Source: Paracentrotus lividus
Taxonomy: Eukaryota; Echinodermata; Echinoidea; Camarodonta; Echinidae
Reading direction: 5' to 3'
Length of the DNA: 64,000 bases
NCBI GenBank assembly: GCA_940671915.1
Contig: CALNVZ010000649.1
Coordinates: 3,264,012 to 3,328,011 of the forward strand
The notes under the pieces were generated by a model. That model was not told the origin of the DNA, did no database searches, and worked only from the letters and a program-made list of their open reading frames with translations. Below are positions 11,661 to 24,181 of the stretch, piece by piece (the first letter of the stretch is position 1; each line of letters starts with the position of its first letter). Position numbers and translations under genes: made by a program.

Positions 11661-12656
11661 GTAAGTCGAAAAGTAATCGTCTTTTTTCACAGGTGGTTTT
11701 GGCTGTCAGCTGTTTGACTTTACGCTGTCGCAGCCGTATGGCTCTGTGTACATATGGGTATAGCTTCGTGGGTATTATTACTAAGCGGGGTGTTGGCTTC
11801 CTGCCCCACGTACTGATATTCGTGGGTGTTATTGTAATGAAAAATATTTACAACAGTAAACATGATTGTATTGTAGTTTATTTGTGCAGTTTATGTCTGT
11901 TATAATAGTAATACACTGTGAGTATCAAAACAAGACAGACTATCATGACTATATGATTGTTGAATGTTTTTTTTTTTAAATATATTTCTTAACATATTTA
12001 CCCTCTAGGCTCTACCTGTTTACCCTTTATTCACTCATATGTACGAGATCAATATCTACAGAAGTATATATTGACCTCGTATTGAATAAGGTACTTTTCG
12101 TTGTAGGAAAAAATGTAGACCAGATATTAGGTTATAGCTAAGAATTTAGGACGATAGCGCTATAATTTTGATAACTTATATACAGACTATATTACTATAA
12201 GTTAGAGGGGATTTATACTATATGAAAGAATAGAAAAATAAAGAGAAACTCACCGCTGGTCCTGGTGCGTGTCACGTACGTAGTAAAAGCGCCTCCAATG
12301 CGTGTACTGTGTGCAGCTATGGCGCTATTGTTAAGAGTCGTCGCAAATCAACTTCACCCTGAGAAAATCGGCATTTTTTAAAACAAACTCGGACCACCGT
12401 AATTTACTTTATGTCGTCTGCGCTGACCCACATGATATAATCGTACTTACTGAATCCATCACTGGGTAGAAAAACTGAAAGACTAGTACAATTGTTGACA
12501 TTGTTCTAGTTGAAGCAAGAACAGTAAAGGGAATTTTCTTGGAAATACATCTATGACGTCTGGTTTGAAACTGTCAGTCTTTTTTAAGTCCTTATTATTC
12601 TTGTCCTTAATTTGTCTTTTCCTCTTTCGTATTCTTTTCCTTGTCGTTTCCCAGGC

Positions 12657-12880
12657 GCGGATACGGGGGGGGGGGGCCCGACGGGCCCGGCCCCCCCCCC
12701 CCCTAGCAAAAAAAAAAAAAAAAAAAAAGGAAGGAAAAAAAAAAGAAGAAGAAAAAAAAATCGATGAGCGGACGATTGACCCCCAACCCTACCCCTATAG
12801 CTGATAACAGATGACCTTTTGTTGGACGAAGGCAAAAAAAAAAATTAATACCTACCCCCCCCCCCCTCCCCCCCCCCCCA
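12657..12880. repeat. poly-G/poly-C, poly-A and poly-C composite tract
   Basis: G and C runs flank a GGGCCCGACGGGCCCGG palindromic core, followed by an A run, AAG-rich sequence, and a second C run at about 12855-12879. The start AGGCGCGGATACGGGG resembles a widespread hAT-type MITE end, but the right end is uncertain. Confidence 0.6.
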
Positions 12881-13527
12881 CTTATCACGCGGCCATAATA
12901 AACATGGAAAAAAATCTGATGTACTTTTTGATCGCCAGACGTGATGTCAAAAAAATTTGATGTACCTTTTTGTCCACTTTTGCAGATTTCGAACCCACCC
13001 GTAAAAAATCCTACTTAAGGGCCTGCTATGTGCAAAACATTACATGGTTATTAAAAAAATTTAAATATAAATCTCTCAGCTTTGGAGAAAAACTAAGTCA
13101 AGCTCAATGAGTTTTTAATGGATCGGTAGTGAGCTGGCCTATCACCGAAGTAATCTTACTCGACTTACTCCACGAATTACCCCAAGGCCCTGTATTTATT
13201 AGGGCTTGAATTACACCGCACAGCGCCCTCATAAGACGTAAGTTATATAAGTGCATTGCATGCAGTACATTGCATTCGTCGCTACAGAAACCGGAATTTA
13301 TTTTGGATCTATCCAACTTTAAACCTTTCTGATGACATCGAGTGGAGACAGACCCCCAAAAGGTTATAGGCAACAAGAAGGATAATTGGTACGTAAAAAT
13401 ATACATTTGTTGTGAAAATATTAATACAAAAATGTAGTTATGCACCTACACAGTGTCACTGTATTTGCTAGTAGTCCCACGTAGTGGTGCTGCTAGCGTG
13501 CCTTTATTCATTCATTCATATCATATT

Positions 13528-13862
13528 TGGAAAATAGCGCAAGCATTTTTCTTAAACACTAATCTCATTTTATTAGTTTTAGCCTCTCTTGAATCTTAAT
13601 CCTGTATATTTCTTGTCATAAAAACGTGGCTGAATCTAATGAATAATTGTGCCGTAGCATACAAATGTGCTTAATAGCGGGACTTTTTAAAATTTGCAAC
13701 ACCCGAACTTTAAAATATGATTCTGTTTAAAATTTGAAAAATATTACCACCTTTTGAGTACTATATATTGAGGAAATAACGCAAATATTTTTCATAGACA
13801 AGAATCTTATTTATTCATTTTTGTCTCTCTTGGATTTTAATGTATATTTCTGTTTTATAATG
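13528..13862. repeat. diverged direct duplication (two copies about 240 bp apart)
   Basis: The segment at about 13534-13630 (GCGCAAGCATTTTTC, then CCTCTCTTGAATCTTAAT, then TATATTTCT) recurs at about 13777-13862 (ACGCAAATATTTTTC, CTCTCTTGGATTTTAAT, TATATTTCT). The right flank ends at about 14050 in a LINE-like AATTG tail. Confidence 0.5.
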
Positions 13863-14902
13863 CAACATCTTGTTACTTTATCTTTATGTGTAATAAGCTA
13901 TATAAAAATATGGTATGAAAATCATATTTTCAAAAACTATTATTATTCATGTAGGCCCTAATGTGATATCAAATGTATACTTGAAATGATTGTAAACATG
14001 CAAAATTCAGCCATTGGCTGCTAAGCATTGTTCAAATAAAGACCATTATTGAATTGAAGAAAGCGAACAACAACAGATGCTTTCTCCAAAGAAACATCAT
14101 GTGCTGTCCTACATGTACATACTTCTTCTTCTTCTTCTTCTTCTTCCTCCATTTATGGTTGGAGATCCTCCTGTAGTAGGCTTGCTCTTGTTAAGTTGTC
14201 ACAGCTGGGTTGTGGTAGCACGTATAGTATGGATTTTGAGGATAAATTGAAGGGCAATGGTCGTTAGGATACTGGAGTCTTGTAGTGTAAGATCAGGGTT
14301 TGGCAGAAGAGCTAGTTTTAAGACAGACAGACAGACAGAAAGACAAAGGCCATACAAACATATAAAACCCTACAAAGGCCCCTGCTAGAGTATGCATCTA
14401 AAATTTAGGACCCATATCCAATTTCCAAAAGCTAGAAATAGTACAGCACTATGTTTTGGTCAATCTCAAAATATGAGCTTTCAAAGTTTGAATTCATTAT
14501 GACATAATGATTTTCATCATAAGGATACTCATACTCCTTGGTACTGATGCTGACTTGCCTTCTATTACTTCAGAGCCAACACCAAACCATCACACCCTGT
14601 CCCTCCAGTTCCCGTCTCTCTTGCATGCTAAACGTACAGTTGCTGTGAACTCTGTAATTGTTAACACTCATTTGTAATTCCTTCTTACAAATTGTATAGT
14701 CTGTATCTTGTACCTGTACTGTCCTCTTCATATGCTGTAATTTATCGTCAATTTCTCAACCTTTCTGCGTATCATCATAATCCCGAAGTTCTCCAGCACT
14801 GGAGGAATTCAACTAAAGAAGAAGAAGAAGGTGACTTAAAGAGAGAATCATCACTTTATTGCGATATAAAACATTGAACAAAGGAACTGAAACCTATTAG
14901 CT

Positions 14903-15045
14903 CTGGGGAGCATTTTATCAAAGGACTTGTCGGACGTTTTATCCGACAAGCTGTTACAAGCTACTGAAATGCTTGCATCTGATTGGCTGAGAGCAAATTT
15001 GTTGGATAAAATGTCTGACAAGTCCTTTGATGAAATGCCCCCCAG
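14903..15045. mobile_element. MITE with long inverted ends (CTGGGGAGCATTTTATCAAA)
   Basis: The left 42 bases and the reverse complement of the right end match closely (GGACTTGTC and TTTTATCC motifs, with only a few changes). Total about 143 bp, a near-complete hairpin with no coding capacity. It is preceded at 14816 by a GAAGAAGAAGAAG run. Confidence 0.75.
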
Positions 15046-15934
15046 GTCATGTGGAATTACATACATGCAGGGCAATAACAGAGAATATGTAACACTATTT
15101 AACAATAACAATCAATACAAACATACAAAGCATCAAAAGAATAGTTCAAGAGTCATGTACATGTAGTGTAGATATTACGAGGTTAAATCTGATGTGATTT
15201 TGCACACCTTGTGCAAAAATGATAACCTTTTACCCTTTTTAAATAAATTTTATTATTATTATTATTTTAGAAAAAGAGCTCTCTTTTTCATACAGGGTTT
15301 CAGTGTAATTATACAATCAAACAGAACAATGAGAGAAAGGACTCGAGAAGAAGAAGAAGTGCTATGAATTTTAAAAATGAAATCAAAGACAGAGACACAA
15401 GCCAGTCAACAAGAGAGATCTCTTTGAATTCTTAAAGCAATCTTTAGAAGGAAAGATGAAACCCTTACATAAAATGTATGAAAAGGTCCTTGGTCTTATA
15501 ATCCCCCCAAGCTGTATATTGCTTGATAACAGTCCGAGGGCAGCGTGAGCTATAATAAGCCAAGAGTGCAATTTTTATACAACTCTCCAAGTCCTCTATC
15601 TGCACTCTGCGGAGCTGTGCGGACCTGTGCGGGCTAAAACTGAGATTTTGCAACTCTTGTAGATTTTGATTTTGTGAACGGAATTTCCTGATTCTTACAT
15701 ATTTAGAAAGAAGAAATTCTAAACCTACCTATCATGCACATTTTATGGTATTTTATCATATCTGAATATTGTAAAAGTATTGGTGAAAGATATGGAACAA
15801 AAACATGTATTCAGTTCGGTAAAAGTGACAAAAAAAGTAGTTATTTTTGCATGATTCCAAAAGAAAATTACATATTTGGAAAGAATGAAATCTTAGCTTC
15901 AAAACGTAGTAACTTTTGATATCCTTTACTTTTT

Positions 15935-16200
15935 ATACCAGTCAGGAGTTAGCAAAATATAAAGCAAGTCCAAAATACAGAAAATGCGGCTTTCTGATTG
16001 GCTGCGTGAATCAAGGATTGATGCGAGCGGGGATTTTGAAACACATGGGAGCCGTTACCTGACCGCGCAGTGACCTTTGGTGCGTGGTGAGATTCGCATC
16101 AGCCAATCAAATCACACTCAAAATCAGACCAGCCAATCAGATCGCAGTTATTGAAGCAATTTTGTATTTGCTGCACATTTAGCTAGCTCCTGACTGGTAT
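15935..16200. mobile_element. MITE with ATACCAGTCAGGAG inverted ends
   Basis: ATACCAGTCAGGAGTTAGC at the left is the reverse complement of the right end GCTAGCTCCTGACTGGTAT with one mismatch. Inside are several CCAATCA/TGATTGG motifs in both orientations. Length about 266 bp; flanks are TATA-like. Confidence 0.75.
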
Positions 16201-16769
16201 AAATCTTGAAATACCATGTTTGGTGTATTTTTGGAAAGCTGAAGAGTTGCTGAAGATTATGAACCTATTTTCTCGTCGAATCATTGAAAATAAAGCGTAT
16301 TTGAGGCTAGTTATTCAAAAAAATTCCCAAACGGATTTTAACGCAAAATATATCCAACAATTTCTACTATTTTGAACGACATATTTTCTTTCTTATTAAG
16401 GAATATATATTTTGATAGTATGATATATTAATGCCGAAAATTTCATGTCAAATAGTCATTTCTATGCAGAATTATAACCGCACAAAGACAGGGGTACAAG
16501 CTGCTAATTACGTATTCAAACACACAAACTCATGAATAGGACTTGCATAAAAACGAGCGATTTCCAAAGCGCTGCGGGTGGACTGATAAATGATATCTAG
16601 AAATCAATTTTAAATGTGGGAAATATTACAATAAAAATGTTTAAAATCAATAGTCTGGGTCTTAGCTAAATGAGCTGCATGTAATTTTTCTTTATAAAAC
16701 AATTGCACAGGCATGGATAGGGAAGAAACCTTTAGTGTACCGGTAATAGATTTCTGACATAAATCTATT

Positions 16770-17258
16770 ATGTGTAAGAAATAATGGTTTGGCAGACGAA
16801 GTCATATCACACCGATTTTGCAAAATCTCCACTGGTTGCCCGTAAAAGAATGTATCAATTTCAAAATACTACTTTTGGTCTACCATATCATCAATGAAAC
16901 AGCCCCTGAGTACAATAGATCTTTATTAATTAAAAACCAACCCACACGAACCTTACGGTCGTCTTCCTCTGGTCTTTTGCAAATTCCCTTGTCAAAAAAA
17001 TCATGGGGGGAGCGAGCTTTTGCTCATGCCGGTCCAGCCCTGTGGAATACACTTCCACAGGTGCTGAAAGATTCATCCTCATTGGAAACGTTCAAGACGA
17101 ATCTTAAGTCTTATTTGTTCACTTGTGTTTTTTCTTGAAGACAGACATTCATCCTTGTGTACTATTCTTTGTATTACTTTGTAAAAGCGCCTTGAGCATT
17201 TTTGTAAATGGAAAATGGCGCTATAAAAATCTCATGTATTATTATTATTATTATATAA
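16770..17258 (+). mobile_element. 5'-truncated CR1/L2-clade LINE, 3' end
   Basis: The end of a non-LTR retrotransposon reverse-transcriptase ORF is followed by a short 3'UTR with GCGCCTTGAGCATTT and GGCGCTATAAAA and an (ATT)n tail to about 17258, the standard 3' end of this clade. The 5' end is cut at about 16770, as expected from incomplete target-primed reverse transcription. Confidence 0.85.
16803..17138 (+). pseudogene. C-terminal fragment of a LINE reverse transcriptase
   Basis: The open frame from 16803 reads HITPILQNLHWLPVK, then FKILLLVYHIINETAPEY, LRSSSSGLLQIP and SWGERAFAHAGPALWNTLP, ending SYLFTCVFS before the stop. These are the well-known C-terminal signature blocks of CR1/L2 polyproteins. 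The endonuclease and catalytic reverse-transcriptase domains are absent, and a stop in frame lies just upstream. About 112 residues remain uninterrupted, so this copy is fairly young although dead on arrival. Confidence 0.85.
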
Positions 17259-17817
17259 CTTCTTACCAAAACTATTAACCTTCATTCATTTCTAACATTT
17301 CTAATGTCTTCTTTGAAATCCATGTACATGTAAGCCTACATATTTCTAAATGATAAATGTAACATACATGCACCTGGTTACATACATGTATACAGTTGTC
17401 CGCAAAATTCTTCATACCCCTGTAGTTTTTTAAGTTTTTTCAATTTTGCTTAAATTAAATAAATAACTTTCGTCAAATTTTTTGGTGATCAGTATGTTAC
17501 CAACATCTGGACAATTAGCAATGTTTGACATTTTTAGCAATTTGGTATTCCAGGGGTATTTTATTGACGATTTACGAAAAACACCATGTTCATAATTATT
17601 CATACCCTAGGGATACCCAGTCCAATTTCTTATCAAATAACCACAAATACCTATTATTTTCTTCAAATAACCATCTGAAATAGTTTATGCAAGAGTCTAT
17701 GGTCTTTCCTCATGGTTTCTGTGGGGTCTGGCCCAGGTGTCCTCTGGAAAACCTCCAGGCTGAGTCACGTTGCATGGTCTTTGAGCCATCCTGTGAGTCT
17801 TAGGATTCCCAACCCCT

Positions 17818-18024
17818 TAAAGGGCCTGTCCCACAGGCGGCGATCGTTGTGGCGACAACCTGATAATTTCATAATTATAAGGATTCAATCTTTAAAAAGG
17901 CGACTATAAACCTACATACGACTCTATCTAAGCTAGGCAACAACAACAACTTGCTACCACACTCACAACAGCAAGATCGCCAGTTGTCGCAGCAACGATC
18001 GCCTCCAGTGGGACAGCCCCTTTA
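17818..18024. mobile_element. MITE nested in the Tc1-like element
   Basis: TAAAGGGCCTGTCCCAC at the left and GTGGGACAGCCCCTTTA at the right are inverted repeats, extended inward by GGCGATCGTTG. The element is 207 bp, TA at both borders, with a CAACAACAAC stretch in the middle. It lies inside the left part of the Tc1-like element and so inserted later. Confidence 0.8.
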
Positions 18025-18639
18025 GTATTGGTTTCTTGTCAGGACTTTGAATTTTTCACTTAGGAACATTCATATGAATGTTATTGAAATGAAATAGCCG
18101 CTCTACCCACACTTTTTAGACCCTTACATAACACTCAAGTGCTTCTTTCATGAGCACTAGATGTAAGACACTTGGGGAAAAAGCTTCCATGGGTATGACT
18201 AAAAGTGCAAGGTGCCTCTTTGAATTGCCAAATAAGTATACTGCGAGGCCTACAACAACCCAAAGATCAGAACCGAAGTCGGAATGGATACCACTGACCA
18301 GCCAGAGACGAAGATGCCAATGAGCGAGTACTGCATACATGTAGATGATATCTACAATGTACATGTAAACAGACACTTCTCAATACACACTCCAGTTTTG
18401 CAGTCAGATCCACCGGGAGGCCTCTGGACAGTTCCTGCGCTCATTTAAACCAGAATTTTAACTTTTGGACCATGATTATAGCTGATGAGAGAAAATTAGA
18501 ATTTACGAGTGATATGGACTTTCTTCAATTTGGCCCCAAAAAAGCGAACCCTTCAATCTAAAGATCAGTGTCCTGATTTTAACACATGGCATTCACATAG
18601 AATTGCTATCGGAGATTATCAGTGCGGGTAGCACTGGGA

Positions 18640-18850
18640 ATCTGTTCAGAATAGGAGGCATCCTGGTGAAGACATTTTTATTAAGATCCTGGATGAAAAC
18701 CTGCAGAAGTATGCTTGTTAATGTTACCTGGGACAGCATTGGACATATCAACTGGACGAAGTTCAGAAGCATACGGCCAAGTTAGTCAAGAAGTAGTTCA
18801 AGGACAAACATAATGAATGATCTGGAGAGGAAAATTTGATGACCTGACAA
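18640..18850 (+). pseudogene. Tc1-like transposase remnant
   Basis: In one frame the sequence reads GEDIFIKILDENLQKYAC, then after a stop LG-x-x-W-x-YQLDEVQKHTAKLVKK, then a stop in place of the usual Trp. This matches the Tc1 family block that carries the second catalytic Asp (consensus YQQDNDPKHT); here QQDND has become QLDEV. Stops and missing neighbouring blocks show it is inactive. Confidence 0.7.
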
Positions 18851-20686
18851 GAATCCCCTTAGAAATGTGTCCGGGAAGTTGAAGACTCACAAAATGGCTC
18901 AAAGACCATGCAACCTTACACAGCCCGGACGTTTTCCAGAGGACGCATTGGTCAAAACCCACGGAAGACATGAATGATGGTTCTGGACATTCGCAAGAAC
19001 TATTTTAGGTGAAAATTTAAATAAAAAGTCATAATCTAGATGAATAGATAAGAAATTAGATTTGGCACCCCTATAGGGTATGAATAATTATGAACATGGC
19101 GTTTTTAGTAAATCTGTCAACAAAATACACCTAGAATACCAAATTTCTCAAAATTTAAAATATTCCTAATTGTTCAAGTGTTAGTAACATACATGTACTT
19201 ATCAACAGAAAGTTTGATGAAACGCATTCAGTTAGGAACACGACTCAAAAAACTAAAAAAACTACAGGGGTATGAACAATTTTGCGGACAACTGTACATG
19301 TACATGTACTTGAACTTTACTTGGAAATTAGGCATGTTTGCTTGTAATAATACTTCATTGTTTACAACTACTCAAAGGACAAACATGGATGCCAAAAATG
19401 TTAGTTGACATTTAAAGATACTTCTGTTCATATAGTGTAATGTGTAACAGAATAACATTAAACATACACTGTATTCAGTGTATTTTCAAAACTCTGCTCT
19501 GTAATAATTTAGGAATAAACCAGTTCAAACATACTTCATATTAATTTGTGATTGATGCAAAAATTAAAGATATCATAAAGGATTTTTAGTGTTAATACAT
19601 GTATTAAATAGTGAGCAAAGCAATATGGAGTTTACATAAATATACATGTAAGTGTCTTGATTGTGTACTGACCAAGAGAGCATTGGGTTTTATTTAGTGA
19701 ATGTTGAATTTCAGCTAGTGTTTCATTTTAAAATTAAAACCACAATTCTATAATTTTATAATTCTATTAAGCCAATTTCCCTTGAAATAGAATTAATGAT
19801 ACATTTCTGTTTGTTTCATGACAATGGAGTGTATGTACATGTATGGCCACAATTAAATTGAAGAGTTACAATGTCATTATTTATACATCAGACAAACACA
19901 GAAATAAAATAAGAATAGCAGTGCATTATTTACTGTAAATTTATGTTTACATGTAGATTCCTAGATTGTACATCCATTCCTGAAGATTATAATGAGCTCT
20001 GATGGCTTAATGCAGCGAAGGCATGAAGCCTGACCTCACAAGCTGTGAATATAACGTTGTATGTCGACGGGGACCCTGATAATAACATTTTATTCTGTAC
20101 AAATTATCTCCCTGGTAGGGTACCCTCCGACGTGGGGGCTGGGAGTCAATAGACCGTGTTGTACAGAATCATCCAACCTTATTGTTATTGCATTCCATTG
20201 GAGCAGTCCATTCTTCCCAAATAATGCACATTCCATTAGAAATTTTGCTGAAAAAATCTTTAAAAAGGATTTCCTACGAGGCATATTGTCTGGGGGCGAT
20301 TATGAGTGGCCATTTTGAGGATCATTACGATTCAAATTGTACATACACTGTACATGTACCTATACTTTAATGAGACAAAGAAAGAGATCTAGATTTGTAT
20401 TTATTTATTGTACATCATTGATCTTTACCCTATGCGTTGGCTCTTAATTTCTGATTTATTCAATTACCTTACTAGCTTTTGAACAAGTTCTCTAAAAAAT
20501 TTCTTTCCTTTGGTGTAATCTGAATTTGCCACATGTAGGGCATGTACATATACATGTTTGTTCAGACAATTCCGTTTTCTGCTTTTCAATCTCGCTGCCT
20601 TGTTACCAATCACTATCATACATATATTTTATTTATTGCTACATGTATGTTCTGCTTCATATCTTTCTTCTTAAGATCTGTGCCCC

Positions 20687-20691
<5 letters not shown>

Positions 20692-20735
<44 letters not shown>

Positions 20736-20757
20736 CCTCTCCCTCTCCCCCTCTCTT
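20692..20757. repeat. CT dinucleotide microsatellite
   Basis: About twenty TC units, then CCCT-type imperfect units. Confidence 0.95.
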
Positions 20758-21123
20758 TCTGTCTGTCTTTAAATGCAAGCACACATGTGACTGTACTACT
20801 GTCCCTTTCTTTCCCCATTCTATAGCTACAGTACTCCACTTTCTTTTAATAACTTGTATGTATCCACAAGCCCTCTACCCTTCTTTTTTCTTAATACTTT
20901 TTTTTTGTAATTGAGAGCCTAATGCTTTCTTCTTTTCTTTGTGTCAGTCCTTGGCTGGCTGCATGTGAATTTTGTGCCTGAATTTAAATAGCATTATCAC
21001 AACACGTACACATAAAGGAACAAACTTAACGGAAAGGATCCAAATCTGAAAGTCAACCCACCAGAACGTTTTGGCCTATTTTTGTAAACATTGTCATCTA
21101 CATTGTATTAATGCAATAAAATT

Positions 21124-21942
21124 TTAAAGGGATTGAGTAACTTTCAAAAACAAGAGCAATTAGATAAAGATTAATAAAATTATATTGTTCCAACAGTAAA
21201 AACAAACTACTGAAAGTTTCAGATCAAATGGAAGTCATTTACTACCTTAAAACAGTGTAACAAACAATGCCAAGCATACAGCCGAACACCAGTACCCTCT
21301 TCTGCTAGCTCAGCAGGCCGCTAGGGACAGGGACTATACAACAGGAAATGGGTGTATGTTGTGCTACATGTATGTAGAAAAAGCACATGGGTTTATATAC
21401 CAAACCATCAGGGGTTGGTTTATAAAATTGGAGTATGAAATCATTGATATCTCGAAGATAAAGCAAGCAATTAGCTTGCAATTTTTAAGAGATACCAGAC
21501 TGACCTTGAAGTGTTTATGGGCAATTCCACGTTACTCACGTTACAATTTTTAGGTGCCTTTGCATGTTGTAAGTGTCATAGTTTTTGTTTTGAAAGGTTT
21601 GACAGCCTTTCTGTAATGATGAAAAACTTTCGTTACTCACGTTACATTTTTTAGGACTAAAAAATGTAACATGAGTAACGAAAGTTTTTCATCATTATTT
21701 TCTGAACAGATGTATGTAGGAAAATTCTATTAATGTTGCAAGATAGACCAAAGACTTGGGCATCTAGTGTAGAACAGAAAGGCTGTCAAACCTTTCAAAA
21801 CAAAAACTATGACACTTACAACATGCAAAGGCACCTAAAAAGTGTAACGTGAGTAACGTGGAATTGCCCTTATGTTGGCAAAATAAGCTAAATCTAATAA
21901 AATGTGATTTTAATACCATTCAATGTTACTGCATCCCTTTAA
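21124..21942. mobile_element. TTAAAGGGAT MITE, copy 1 (interrupted)
   Basis: The left end TTAAAGGGATTGAGTAAC is inverted at the right (GTTACTGCATCCCTTTAA). Removing the 351-bp foldback insertion and its 4-bp duplication leaves about 464 bp that aligns throughout with copy 2 at 23715-24181 (shared GTTTCAGATCAAATG, CAACAGGAAATG, TAAAGCAAGCAA). No ORF. Confidence 0.85.
21519..21869. mobile_element. foldback element nested in the MITE
   Basis: The left arm from GGGCAATTCCACGTTACTC pairs with the right arm ending GAGTAACGTGGAATTGCCC over about 95 bases with almost no mismatch. Inside, a second palindrome at about 21617-21698 has arms of about 40 bases (GATGAAAAACTTTCGTTACT). It is flanked by TTAT on both sides (21515-21518 and 21870-21873). 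No coding capacity. Confidence 0.9.
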
Positions 21943-23714
21943 TACTTGGTTCACGAATTTACAATTAAAATGTTTCTAATGGCCCTGTATGATGTTGCAA
22001 ATGTACGAAGCACACTCTACTGCTTGCAGATCTAAACTACATGTATTGTGTGCATGAACTTGACAATTTTCTCTCTAGATTGTAATATGAATAATAAAGA
22101 CATTTAATAATAATATAGACATAAAAATTTGTATCGCACAATCAATACGATCTTTAAAATGTACCAGATATATGAAGAGAGAGTACAAAACAATTGTTTG
22201 CACTCAGTTTTTCAGTGTTACAATTTGCAGTTTGGTGTCATTAATTTAAATAATTCAAGTTACATGTACATGTACATAGTATCAAAATCTCTAAATTGGC
22301 AATGATCTTACATCTGAAAAATGTTTTTTTCTGGACAAATTGGCGTTCTTGATAATTTAAAATATGTTATAGTTACAATAATGTCTTAGGAAATTAACTA
22401 GATGAACATGCTTAAAAAGTGGATACATTTTAAATAGATAAATTTCAGTTTAACATTAAGTAAAAATACCAGTCTTGCCAATTTGCTGAAGAAAAGGAGA
22501 TCAAATAAGCTTTTAAAATGATTCCTGTCATGAAAGGGTAGGCTCTTTTACTACTGCCCAAGGTAATGCCTGCATTTAGTCTCGCTTTATAGGTTTCTAT
22601 ACCTGGGTTGTATGATAAGCATAATTAAGTATTTATACACTAACATTCTCAGAAATAAGGAATACATGAATATTTGTACATTGTAGAGCTAGAGCAACAT
22701 CATTTACACTATACTTGTCAGGGTAAGAAATATGTATTTCTTCATGGGGGCTCTTTCAATCTTTTGGGGGCAAAATCGCCTCTGCGTACATATTTTCAGT
22801 TGTAATAATTTGATTTACAATGTACTTACAGCCCTGGAAAAATTGCCCTGGGCCTGTGTAATTTTTTTGCTTGATACTTATACATAATGTATGTCCATTC
22901 AGTTCACATTTTCTGTGATTTGGTATCCAATTTAAAATACATGACATGTATGGACAAATATTGGAAATAGAAATATGTACATTTATGTTAAGATTGGTTG
23001 ATTTCCTATTTTCCTCTTTTATTGAGCTTCATGTACATTTTACATAAATGATGCAAAGAGCGGCATGTGAGAAAATATTGACAATCTAATTATCTCCGAA
23101 ATTGGTCAGAAATTGGCCTGCTACCCTTTTCTCATGCACTGATCAGTTTTCTTCTCTTCATTAAACAAAATTACCAGAAGGCACCTGGGCTCATCCAGTC
23201 TGTCCTTGCAAACCAGGATGTAATTTAAAAATTGGGCGATGAAATATTGGGGTAGCGAAGCGTATGTACATACACACTGTACCATTTTTTCATGGAAGAT
23301 GTGCTCAGCTAAATTATATACTGCTAATTGAAATGTGTTCAAATTTTGAAGTTAATTACATGAAACTCGCCACTAAAATGACCTTGTACCTACATGTACA
23401 ATGTACATGTACATGTATAAAGTAAAATGCAGGATTAGGCCTGTGTAAATGTATATATTTAGGACTTTAAAAATACTTTGTAGTGTGGGTTTACAGACCT
23501 CAGAAGTAAATGCAATCATGATATATTCAACCCAAACTTAATTTTTGAATTGTATCGAAATACATATATCGAAATGTAGGAAAAGAAGGCTCTTCACATA
23601 AATTCTTTGTCATATTGTTCAATTTTAAGTATATTAAGTAATTTTTTTAAAATAATTCAATATGAATAATTAATAATAGGCCTACCCTTATTTTTCATGT
23701 AAGCGCTCTGAGCC

Positions 23715-24181
23715 TTAAAGGAAATTAGTAACTTCCAAAAACAAGTGTAAAAGAGATCGAAATGAATAGAATTCCATCACTCTGACCGTAAAAACAATCT
23801 ACTGCAAGTTTCAGATCAAATGCAAGTCATTTACTATCTTAAAACGCGGCCGAGGATACGGCCGCGCATGATTAATTTATACCGCTCCGTTGCAAGCTTA
23901 CAAACACACATGTAGCTGCCCGATAGGCACGGGGACTTGACAACAGGAAATGCGGTGAAAACCACGTGTGTTGAAACGCACGCGGTTTTGAAAAGCGTCA
24001 AGAGACGGGTTAGAACATTTGAGTATAAAATCGTAGTTATCTCGAAAGTAAAGCAAGCAAGTAGACCGCGATTTTTAAGGAAAACCAGACTGACCTATGT
24101 GTTTATAATCATGATGGCAAAATGAGGTAAATCCAATAAATTGCAATTTGAATATCATTCAATGTTACTGCATCCCTTTAA
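23715..24181. mobile_element. TTAAAGGGAT-family MITE, copy 2 (uninterrupted)
   Basis: This aligns with copy 1 end to end. The left end is slightly changed (TTAAAGGAAATTAGTAAC), the right end is GTTACTGCATCCCTTTAA. It lacks the foldback insertion and carries CpG-rich sequence (CGCGGCCG) that copy 1 has lost. It directly follows an AAGCGCTCTGAG motif typical of a LINE tail. Confidence 0.85.

Larger units (their letters stand above)
17393..19294 (+). mobile_element. Tc1-like DNA transposon with long inverted ends and a nested MITE
   Basis: The left end CAGTTGTCCGCAAAATTC is the inverted counterpart of the right end, which finishes GCGGACAACTG; both are flanked by TA (17391-17392 and 19295-19296), the Tc1/mariner target. 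The similarity of the two arms extends inward: GTCCTCTGGAAAAC and TTGCATGGTCTTTGAGCCAT at about 17739-17792 recur inverted at 18896-18950. Subtracting the nested 207-bp MITE gives about 1.7 kb, the usual Tc1 size. The transposase is broken. Confidence 0.85.

Noticed and set aside
12653-13025. hAT-type MITE bounded by GGCGCGGATAC and AAATCCTACTTAAGGGCCTG
   Set aside because: The ends recall a common family, but they are not good inverted repeats of each other and no 8-bp target duplication is visible.
13104-13445. 113-codon minus-strand ORF
   Set aside because: No domain, no splice context and uneven composition; probably chance in repeat-derived sequence.
20526-20839. Leu-Ser repeat ORFs and the Arg-Glu ORF opposite
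   Set aside because: They translate the CT microsatellite.
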